A stretch of 64,000 bases of DNA, taken from the NCBI GenBank assembly GCA_023053685.1, contig JALIGW010000063.1:1531614-1595613 (forward strand). The letters run 5' to 3'. Numbering within the stretch: position 1 is the stretch's first letter; every line of letters begins with the position of its first letter. Positions 56,405 through 64,000 of this stretch are shown here, one piece after another. A program made the position numbers and the translations under genes. This DNA comes from Diadophis punctatus similis. Lineage: Eukaryota > Chordata > Lepidosauria > Squamata > Dipsadidae. The notes below the pieces were generated by a model. The model saw only the letters and a program-made list of their open reading frames with translations. It had not been told where the DNA came from and did no database searches.

Positions 56405-57873
56405 TCAACTAACCTGGCTGGGGGGATCGCCTGCTGACAACGCCTGCCCCAACACCCGCCGGCCAAAGTCCGCCTCCTCGGAGGCATAACTGTCCAATTT
56501 GTAATGCCGGATAAACGGCATCAGGGAGGACCAGGTGGCCGCCCTATAGACCTCGGATACGGAAGCCCTAGCATTCCATGCGGCTGTGGTGGCCGCACTG
56601 CGGGTAGAGTGAGCGGTCAAACCCGGTGGCTTGGGCAATGACAAATGTTTGTACGCTAGGGAGATGGCCGCCCAGATCCAACGACCGATTGTGGCGGAAG
56701 AAGCCTTGCGCCCCTGGGAAGAGGGGGAGAAAGTCACAGAGTTTCTGTACGTCGAAGGGAGGACGTGCGTTGTAAATAAATGTCCAGAGCGCGCCTAACG
56801 TCCAGCATGTGCCACGCCCGTTCGGAGTCAGTGGACGGGTTCTGAAAGAATGCGGGGAGGATCACCTCCTGCGCCCTGTGAAAGTGAGTATTTATCTTGG
56901 GAACAAAGGCAGGATCAAGGCGCAGGACTATCCTGTTGCCATGGAAGACACACAGGTCTTCCCTGATGGATAGAGCAGCTAGTTCCGATATTCTGCGGGC
57001 AGAGGTAATTGCCACGAGGAACGCCACCTTGTAAGACAGATGAGACAGAGGAACAGTGCCCAAAGGTTCGAAAGGGTCCACTGTCAGGGCGGACAGTACC
57101 TTGGTAAGGTCCCATGTCGGGAACCTGTGCACCACCTGTGGACACAAGTTAGAAACCCCCCTCAGGAACTGCTTTAGGAGTGGGTGAGCAGATAGTGAAT
57201 CCAGGTTTGGACAGGACAGAACGGTAGAAAGGGCAGCTACTTGTCTGCGCAGGGTGTTAGGGGAAAGGCCCTTGGCGAGACCCTGCCGCAGGAACTGGAT
57301 GATGTTGATGATCGAGAGTTCCACGGGCGAATATCCCACCTGTGAGCACCATAGGCAAAATGTGCGCCAGGTGATGGAGTAAATGCGTTCCGTCGACGGC
57401 CTCCTAGAGGCCAGCATGATCCTGGAAATATCATCCGGAACTAGACGGTGTTGCAGAGTGAGCCGCTCAAGCGCCAGGTGGTCAGTTGTAGCCAGTGCTG
57501 CTCTGGATGATACACTGACCCCTGGGCAAGCGACCACTCTGTCGGCAGGATCCGCCAGGGAGGTGACATGGACAGGGACATAAGGTCCGCGAACCAGGTC
57601 CTCCGTGGCCAGTGAGGGGCCAGAAGGATAATCTCCGCTCTCAGCAGCAGGACCCTCCGGATGACCTTGGGGATCAGCGGGAGGGGTGGAAAGGCATACA
57701 AAAGCCCCTGTGGCCATGGGCAGCGGAGTGCGTCCGTGTGTTCCGCACCCCGGGTCTGGAACCTGGTGACAAACCTGGGGAGTTTGGTGTTCTCCGGGGT
57801 GGCAAAGAGATCCATGACCGGCAGACCGAAGTGCTCTACAATTTGCTGAAAGATGTCCGGATGCAGGGACCAT
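56405..57873 (-). pseudogene. DIRS tyrosine recombinase, one frameshift
   Basis: Replaces integrase in this group. The frame overlaps RT-RNase H, and the real start is probably within the overlap (before LALERLTLQHRLVP). The SAM-like core-binding region is YSITWRTFCLWC, NTLRRQVAALSTVL. Catalytic residues: first Arg in ITSARRISELAAL (about 56980-57010); His-x-x-Arg in LTAHSTRSAA (about 56598-56625); Tyr in IRHYKLD (about 56490-56511). A frameshift near 56737 separates the first Arg from the rest, so the catalytic set is split. Confidence 0.85.
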
Positions 57874-59444
57874 TCCGCCGGATCGATGGTGTTCCGGCTG
57901 AGCCAGTCCGCGGTCTTGTTGCTCACCCCGGAGATGTGCTCCGCTGTGACGGATTTTAGGTGACGCTCCGCCCAGAGCCCCAGGGACAAGGCTTCGTTCA
58001 TGAGGGCCTTGGAGATGGTTCCTCCCTGCCGGTTTATGTGGGCCTTTGTCATCACATTGTCCGTCAAGACCAGGACGTGAGTATTCCGCAGGTGGTACTG
58101 AAACTGGACCAAGGCCAACCTGACTGCCCTGAGCTCTAATAGATTGATGGGAAGAGTTTGCTCCGACCTGGACCAGGTGCCTTGTGCGACCAGGGAGTCG
58201 ACGTGGGCCCCCCAGCCCGTGGTGCTGGCGTCGGTTGTCACCGTTAGCCGCTGCGGTTCCAGAAAGTCAGTGCCCCTGCCTAGGGCGGGCGAGGACCACC
58301 ACTGGAGGGACCGTCTGACCGTCATCGGAATCCGGACCCGAGCCAGGGAGTTGCTTCTCTTTGCCCGCTGGAATGGGAGAAGAAACCATTGAAGGTCTCT
58401 GGAGTGCAGGTGCGCCCACGGGGCGATATGTATCGCAGAAATCATCTTCCCCAGGAGGGAGGACAGCTGGTTCAGGGGAACCCTGGTTTGAGCCAGAACT
58501 TGCTGGACTAACTCCAATATGCTGTCTCTCCGTTCCTGGGACAGGTAGACCCTGCACTCCAGAGAGTCAATAATGGCCCCCAGGTGGGTGACCCTAGTAG
58601 AGGGGGACAGCTGGCTCTTTCCTAAATTAACAAGGAACCCGTGGTGTTCAAGTGTGTTGAGGGTTACCTGGATGTCCTGCTGTGCCTGAGACAGGGAGGA
58701 GGACTAGATGAGTATGTCATCCAGGTAACACTGAACACGCACGGGGATAGCCCTTAGATGGGCTGTCAAGGCGGCCAGAACCTTGGTGAATACCCTTGGT
58801 GCTGAGGACAGGCCGAAGGGCAACGCCTGGTATTCATAATGCACCCCTGCATAGCAAAATCTGAGGAACTGGCGATGAGATGCGTGAATTGGAATATGGA
58901 GGTAGGCCTCCATGAGGTCAATTGAGGTGAGAAAGTCGCCGCGCCTGATGCCCGCCAGAATTGATTGCAGGGTGTGCATTTTGAATTTCCTGTACCTCAC
59001 GTATCTATTAAGGCGTTTAAGATCGAGAATTGCTCTCCATCCCCCCGAGGATTTTGGAACCACAAATAAGATGGAATAAAATCCTTGCCCCTGCTGGTCC
59101 TCAGGCACCCGCTGGATGGCTCTAATATCCAGTAGATGATGAATAGCCTGATCAACGAGGACCCGTTTGGAAATGTTTGAAGACAAGGGGCAGCGTAAGA
59201 AAACCCGCGGTGGGGTGGAGATAAATTCGAGGTACAGTCCTGACGACAGGGTTTGTAAAACCCACGCGTCATTGGTGATTTCCTCCCACCGACTGGCAAA
59301 GGATGCCAGTCGACCCCCAATGGGAGGGATCGGATCAGGTTCACTTATACTGGCGGTAAGGGCGACCACCGGCTCCTCTAAAGGGCCGTTTGGATTGCCC
59401 ACCCCGGTATGGCCTGTCGGCAGCAGAGTGCTGTCGTGGGGCAT
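57441..59444 (-). pseudogene. DIRS reverse transcriptase-RNase H, one in-frame stop
   Basis: RT motifs in order: ILFVVPKSSGGWRAILDLKR, TSIDLMEAYLHIPI, ALPFGLSSAPRVFTK, CYLDDILI (about 58707-58730). A TAG at 58704-58706 directly follows this box. The same frame stays open to 57441 with RNase H: TVTTDASTTGWGAHV, INLLELRAVRLAL, LVLTDNVMTKAHINRQGG, then WLSRNTIDPAEW and a DIRS linker. No methyltransferase motif was recognised. The stop is the only break. Confidence 0.85.
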
Positions 59445-60744
59445 ACGAGCTCTGAGGGGCCGAGTACTGACCCTGTGAAGTGCTATACTGCCCCTGGCCG
59501 GATGAATAGTGGCTTTGGTACCTATTATAGGGGGCCTCTGATGCCCTGGGGCCCCAACGGTAAGGAGGGGCTCTATTGGAGTTTTTCTTGGTGTATGAGG
59601 GAAGTATCTTCCTCTTATCCTTAGTTTCCGTAGTTATACGGTCTAAGGCAGGGCCAAACAGAGACTGACCCGAAATCGGGGCAGTGGCCAGCTTCCACTT
59701 ATGGCGGAGGTCAGCCGGCCAGCTGCGGAGCCAATGCATCCTCCTTGCCACAACGGCCGTCCCCATTGCCCTGGCCGCAAAGCGCCCCGCTTGAAGCGTC
59801 GTGTCCGATGTAAACTGGGCAGCAGCGATCAATTTATTTATGTCCTGGTGAGCCCTGGTGTCTGCCTGGGGGATATGGTCTTGCAGACCGTGCAGCCATT
59901 TAAGAGAGGTTCGGCAAAAGAACGAGGCCGTTGTAGATGCCTTAACAGCCCAGGCGGCCGCTTGGTGAGTTCGCTGGAGGATGGACTCAGTGCGGCGTTC
60001 TTCTGGCCGAAGCAAGTCGTCCGGGTCCCCCGGGACAGGAGCGCTGGAGTATAGGGCCAACACCGGCGGGTCGACTTCGGGAACTGGCAGATGTTGGGCC
60101 AGCTGAGATGAGACGTTAAAATAACGTTTGTCCAAATTGTTAGGGGAGGGCCCCATGGCGGGAGATTGCCACTGTTTAGTGACAGCCTCTACAAAGAGCT
60201 TTGGGGTTGGGATCACCTCTGTGGGAGAGGTGGCAGCCTCGCCAAAGATTGGGTCTCCCTGATCCATCGTGGCCGAAGGGTCGGTTGCAGATGGAGGAAT
60301 GTTCACTGTTGCACGTGCTTTGTGTAGAAGAGAGCGAAAGAGACTGGGATGGAAGAGGGTGGTGGACATTGATGGTTCAGGGGCCAAGTCCTCGTCTTCA
60401 GACAGTTGAGGCTGGAGGTGTTCATCGCCCGCCTGTCTGTCGTCGAGTTCGCCCTCTTCTCTATCCAGGTCACCCATAGGAATGGGTGAGCTGTGGAGAG
60501 AGTAATCATCAGCCTCCAGCTCATCAGAAGACAGAGGAGCCGGTATCGGTGGTGGTGAATCGGCTCTGACAATGGTGGGGGGCTGGGAAGGATGTGCCAT
60601 TGCTCGCACTGTGGCCTCGATGCCTTGTTTAATGGCCGCATCCATTCTCTTTTGGATCGCAGGATCCGCTAACGGGTCATCATGGATGGAGGAGGGGGCC
60701 CTGCGGCGGCTGACCTGGCCAGTGGCCGCCGGGGCACCCCACAC
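59341..60744 (-). CDS. DIRS gag, main segment
   Basis: 467 open codons; the first codon shown is GTG, so the true start is upstream or in the other frame. The acidic middle (DREEGELDDRQAGDE) is followed by a conserved DIRS Gag core (RTHQAAAWAVKASTTASFFC, QAGRFAARAMGTAVVARRMH), then a basic Gly/Tyr/Gln-rich tail with SSGQGQYSTSQGQY repeats, likely RNA-binding. Overlaps the RT frame by about 100 bp, usual for the group. Confidence 0.8.
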   Translation of the reverse strand: MWGAPAATGQVSRRRAPSSIHDDPLADPAIQKRMDAAIKQGIEATVRAMAHPSQPPTIVRADSPPPIPAPLSSDELEADDYSLHSSPIPMGDLDREEGELDDRQAGDEHLQPQLSEDEDLAPEPSMSTTLFHPSLFRSLLHKARATVNIPPSATDPSATMDQGDPIFGEAATSPTEVIPTPKLFVEAVTKQWQSPAMGPSPNNLDKRYFNVSSQLAQHLPVPEVDPPVLALYSSAPVPGDPDDLLRPEERRTESILQRTHQAAAWAVKASTTASFFCRTSLKWLHGLQDHIPQADTRAHQDINKLIAAAQFTSDTTLQAGRFAARAMGTAVVARRMHWLRSWPADLRHKWKLATAPISGQSLFGPALDRITTETKDKRKILPSYTKKNSNRAPPYRWGPRASEAPYNRYQSHYSSGQGQYSTSQGQYSAPQSSYAPRQHSAADRPYRGGQSKRPFRGAGGRPYRQYK

Positions 60745-61118
60745 ATCTCCCTCTCGCAGATGATGGTTGGGCTGTCGAGAGAGACGTTGTCAGGTGAGTT
60801 GGCATGACCGTGTTTGTGGCCCTGACCAGTGTGCTTGGTACCACCGTGATGAGGGGCTGGGGTCCCCTTAGAGTGGGGGGTGTCCAGATGTTGCGCCCCT
60901 GCCTGCCCAGGGTGGAGCTTCGAGGATCCCTTGTGTCCATCCCCCTTGAAAGGCATTTTGGAAGCCTTCTTTGTCTTGGGAGGCGGGGGTGTACCTAAGG
61001 GGGACCTGTCCCTGCTCTCATTGGTGGCCCGTGGGAGCTGCTGGTCCTCTGGGTCCTCGGGGGGGCAAGGCCTGTTGGTTTTGGACTTGGCCTTGCCCTT
61101 ATGAGCCCCCTCAGCCAT
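60669..61118 (-). CDS. DIRS gag, N-terminal segment
   Basis: ATG at 61118 opens a basic, Lys/Pro/His-rich 149-codon frame (MAEGAHKGKAKSKTN). It overlaps the main gag frame by about 75 bp in another frame, so gag is probably one ORF with a frame break at 60670-60760. A spliced or shifted N-terminus is possible. Confidence 0.5.
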   Translation of the reverse strand: MAEGAHKGKAKSKTNRPCPPEDPEDQQLPRATNESRDRSPLGTPPPPKTKKASKMPFKGDGHKGSSKLHPGQAGAQHLDTPHSKGTPAPHHGGTKHTGQGHKHGHANSPDNVSLDSPTIICEREMCGVPRRPLARSAAAGPPPPSMMTR

Positions 61119-61958
61119 GCTTGTGTGCACACTGGTACTACGACTGCTGTCCGAGACGAACGCCGACGTCTTCTGAAGTCCGGAGGCGGAGATGTCGGCC
61201 TGGACCTACTGTGCATGCGCGCGCTTCTCTGCTGCCGAAAAACACTTCACGGCGAAGTTCGGGGCGAAGACAGTCTGTCTGGCCGATCAGGAGCCGCGAG
61301 GGGGCTGGAACGGCTGCGGGGCGCACTGCGCATGCACGAGCAGCTTGCGGGCAAGGCAGGAGTCGGCAGAAGCCTCACGGAGCGGTGGCCAATGCGAAGG
61401 CAGCGACGGCAGGCTCAAAATGGCCCCGATGATGTCACCGGGGGCTGAAGATCGCAACGGCTCTTCCCGCCAATACAGGAGCGCTCGAGCGGCCTGCTGA
61501 GGAAACAGCCAGACTGGAGCAACAGGTAGAACGGCAGGAACGGGTGGGCCTGACAGATGGAGGAATCTGTTGGAGTCGGCCGAAAAACACAGCTAACGAG
61601 CTGAGCCGGCTATGGGAGGGAGAACTCCAGCTGGGGGGAGAAAGCCGATGGCCGCCCAAGCGCTGGGCTTCTGCAGCTGTCAAGTTGCTTTTTCTGGCTT
61701 TCCCCCGAGTAGATGGCTATTTGATGACAGGTGAAATTCGCCCCAGCACTGCAGCCACCCCCACAGGGGCTTATGGAAGCAGCCCAGGCGGCCGCCTGAG
61801 CTGCGCTCAACCCAACGTTTGACAGCTGTCACTTGGGGAGACTTATGATGGAATTTCAGAATCACTCACAGAAGCTGATGTAGAAGTCTGGATCAGTAGT
61901 GGTGGTACAGGCCTCCAAGGATGGAAAAGCACATGCCCTTTGGCTACAGACCGAGATT
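61119..61958 (-). other. DIRS 5' leader
   Basis: GC-rich DNA between the right terminal repeat and the gag ATG. Several short frames on both strands; none has a recognised motif. Confidence 0.5.
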
Positions 61959-62064
61959 AAAAGAGGGGGTGCCAATCTCAGAGGGCACTATTTATACCTT
62001 TTTTAAGACTTGGTCCTATTGGCTAGAGGGCTGATTTAACCCATCCTTGGAGGCTAGCTCCACC
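61959..62064 (-). repeat. DIRS inverted terminal repeat, right
   Basis: Upstream end of the element in its own sense. On - the TATAAATA box lies at 61996-61989, suitably placed to drive gag. Confidence 0.88.
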
Positions 62065-62076
62065 CACTATGGAGAA

Positions 62077-62497
62077 CGGCCTCTCAAATGGAGCTTTGTA
62101 AGACTGAAAACAGTCTTTCAAACAGAGCTTTGCAAGGCTGAAAAAGCAGCCTCTCAAACGGAGCTTTGCATGGCTGAAAACAGTCTCTCAAACGGAGCTT
62201 TACAATGCTGAAAAAGCAGCCTCTCAAATGGAGCTTTGCAAGGCTGAAAAAGCAGCCTCTCAAATGGAGCTTTGCAAGGTTGAAAACAGCCTCTCAAATG
62301 GAGCTTTGTAAGACTGAAAACAGTCTTTCAAACAGAGCTTTGCAAGGCTGAAAAAGCAGCCTCTCAAATGGAGCTTTGCAAGGCTGAAAACAGCCTCACA
62401 AACGGAGCTTTGCAAGGTTGAAAACAGCCTCACAAACGGAGCTTTGCAAGGTTGAAAACAGCCTCTCAAACTGAGCTTTGCAGGGCTAATATACCTG
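62077..62497. repeat. 34-36-bp minisatellite, right part
   Basis: About twelve units continuing the array at 55746. Units 1-2 (with GTAAGACTGAAAACAGTC) recur as units 7-8, so there is a higher-order period of about 210 bp. Confidence 0.88.
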
Positions 62498-62624
62498 TTC
62501 CAGGCTGTTTGCTAAGGATGTTAGCCAGATGGATGCTGGTAGGCAGAATTTTTTTTTCTTATTTTCCTCCCCAAAAGCTAAGGTGCGTCTTATACTCCGG
62601 TGTGTCTTATAGTCCAAAAAATAT

Positions 62625-62672
62625 AGTACATACATACATACATACATACATATGTACATACATACATACAAT
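62625..62672. repeat. (ACAT)n microsatellite
   Basis: TACATACA units adjoining the right end of the enclosing MITE. Confidence 0.85.
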
Positions 62673-62929
62673 GTGGCCTCCTCCAGCTAAGAAATATGAT
62701 CTCCCCAAAAACTGACCCAGATTCACTAGGAACACAAGGATTCTCAACTGCACCTTCCAAATATGTAATATCTAAGACTTTTAGAGAGGTGACACACAGC
62801 CTCATATACAGGAAGACCACAGGGGCACCACACCACTGAACATGACAACACAATCAGAAGCAAGGCCATCATACCTCTTTCTGGGTAAATGTGACAAGAA
62901 ATCAGGCCATAGCTTCAAATGCTGTGGAT

Positions 62930-63098
62930 CAGTAGTGGGTTCTAAAACCCGTTACTACTGGTTCGTGCGTGGGCTCGCGCGTGTGTGCCTGACGCTTCTA
63001 CGCATGCGCAGAAGCATCCCAGGCGGCTGGGCGGAGCCTTCCACCACCACCGCTACCAGTTCACGGAACCGGGCCCAACCGGGAGCAACCCACCGCTG
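62930..63098. mobile_element. hAT-type MITE, 169 bp
   Basis: CAGTAGTGGGTTCT at the left, GAGCAACCCACCGCTG at the right; perfect 8-bp TSD CTGTGGAT (62922-62929 and 63099-63106). Short GC-rich foldback with GCATGCGCAGAAGC in the centre, as in 3506-3881. Confidence 0.82.
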
Positions 63099-63539
63099 CT
63101 GTGGATACTGCCACCCTCTTAGCTGCAGACCTAATAGTCCACATTTTATATAATAAACTAAAAAAACCTTCAAAATATAAAGGATGTCAGTGTCTTACAA
63201 GAATATGAATATGAATATGGAAGACTCCACAGAGAGCATCAAGAAAAAAATAAAAAATGTCTATGCAGTCTACAACTTTCACCCTGTTCATTCAACAATA
63301 CAGTCCACACTATCTGACACTTTCCTGGGTCTTAGCTATTATCAAAAAATGGATTTTCTACAACAGATGGGAAATGAAATTTAATTTCAGTCATAAGCAA
63401 CTCAGCTGCAATTTAGATTACTGTATGAAGGTATAATAGAAAAGAAAATCGGAAATAGATCCTACTCTTAACGCTAGACAGGGTTCAAGGGTTTGGATTG
63501 TTTCCTTGGCATTAGAAGCATTAGAGTTAAGTGTCATCA

Positions 63540-63727
63540 ACCTACATTGGCACCAAGCTCATACTTCTGAGTACCCACCTCAGAAGTACTGAGTACTCAG
63601 CAGTCTCTGGTGACAAGATACTGTGTTGAATGAAATCAGAAGTCTATCCATTGAGTATTGAACTTCAGCATCACTTTCTGGACAAGACAGGAAGGACCAC
63701 ATCCGTGACAGAAGAGTGTCCCCAAGG
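63540..63727 (+). promoter_or_regulatory. Copy of the V2R upstream block; likely fourth unit
   Basis: TTCAGCATCACTTTCTGGAC, GACAGGAAGGACCAC and GTGTCCCCAAGG match the region 0.4 kb upstream of V2R-C exon 1 (GCAGCATCACTTTCTGTGCA, GACAGGAAGGAGCC, ATGTCCCCAGG at about 40057-40125). Exon 1 itself is not in the window. Confidence 0.45.
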
Positions 63728-64000
63728 CAGAGGTGGGTTCCTCTCGGTTCGGACTGATTCACCCGAAACGGTAGCGATCTGCTGGTGATGTCACCATGAC
63801 GTCACAGAACCGGTTCGGTTGGTGCCGGTCTGTGAGCACCGCCATCTTTTTTAAAAAAAAAATTGGATTTTTTGGGGGGGATTTTTTTTTCTTCTGAGCA
63901 TGTGCAGAAGCCAAGTTTCCGGCACTGTGCATGCAGTCACCATCTTGTTTTTGGCTTTTTTGTGTATATATATGATTGGGAATAGAACCTTGTGGCCTAG
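63728..64000. mobile_element. MITE of the 3506 family, runs off the window
   Basis: Starts CAGAGGTGGGTTCC, preceded by CCCCAAGG, the expected left TSD. The right end is outside. A-, T- and G-runs at 63850-63895. Confidence 0.5.

Larger units (their letters stand above)
55947..62076 (-). mobile_element. DIRS-type tyrosine-recombinase retrotransposon, complete in structure
   Basis: A 6.1-kb element, - strand. Order in its own sense: terminal repeat, 5' leader, gag, RT-RNase H, tyrosine recombinase, internal complementary region, terminal repeat. DIRS elements copy through a circular intermediate and integrate by a recombinase instead of an integrase, leaving no target duplication; none is seen. 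Visible damage is a frame break in gag, one stop in RT-RNase H and one frameshift in the recombinase, so this copy is not autonomous, though its age must be low. Confidence 0.88.
55651..62628. mobile_element. MITE-like repeat enclosing minisatellite and DIRS element
   Basis: Left end CCATATTTTTCAGAGTTTAA, GACACACC; right end GGTGTGTCTTATAGTCCAAA, AAATATAG; an imperfect inverted pair of the same family as 39275. Its interior is a 34-36-bp minisatellite, split by the DIRS insertion. No clear TSD. Confidence 0.55.

Noticed and set aside
57441..60744. Host multi-exon gene on - strand
   Set aside because: Gag, RT-RNase H and recombinase motifs with inverted terminal repeats identify a DIRS element.

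Overview
The window looks like nuclear DNA from a squamate reptile, most likely a snake. Three things point there: a tandem array of vomeronasal type-2 receptor (V2R, class C GPCR) genes with vertebrate intron-exon structure; a repeat load of CR1, L2-like, L1, Rex1-like and BovB LINEs, MIR/CORE-type tRNA SINEs and one Sauria SINE; and (AATAG)n-type microsatellites abutting LINE 3' ends. There are no bacterial-type operons. The species cannot be named from the sequence.

Three V2R genes lie head-to-tail on the + strand, each with the classical six coding exons. V2R-A (309-13475) has all six exons open with matching splice phases and encodes a predicted 842-residue receptor. V2R-B (24457-36740) is a close paralogue produced by a segmental duplication of the whole gene. 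Exons 1-5 are intact, but exon 6 carries a 1-bp deletion and an in-frame stop, so it is a young pseudogene. V2R-C (40523-55229) is more diverged and again fully open (841 residues). A decayed piece of another V2R exon 6 lies at 14392-14607. A block matching the upstream region of V2R-C recurs at about 63540-63727, which suggests a fourth unit starting beyond the right edge. The receptors would act alone or as dimers at the surface of vomeronasal sensory neurons: N-terminal ligand-binding (LIVBP-like) module, cysteine-rich linker, seven-helix domain.

Introns and intergenic DNA are almost entirely mobile elements, many with target-site duplications (TSDs) that can be read directly. Intron 3 of V2R-A holds a rearranged LTR retrotransposon (2936-5765); V2R-B has an L1 14 bp further along the same intron. 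The A-B spacer holds a nearly complete L2-like LINE (16712-20794), whose ORF2 is broken only by a frame change at a run of ten G, nested in an L1 tail. Next to it is a four-layer nest (21721-23440) of hAT, L1, Rex1-like and L2-like elements. Four solo LTRs of one family (15196, 46303, 50884, 53558) each have 5-bp TSDs. Several hAT-type MITEs have 8-bp TSDs.

Downstream of V2R-C, 55947-62076 (- strand) is an essentially complete DIRS-type tyrosine-recombinase retrotransposon with gag, RT-RNase H and recombinase ORFs, inverted terminal repeats and the diagnostic internal complementary region. It is inserted inside a 34-36-bp minisatellite, itself inside a MITE-like repeat. I saw no evidence of a wholly new system. 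The strongest items are the structurally complete DIRS element, the live/dead V2R pair, and the dated, nested insertions.
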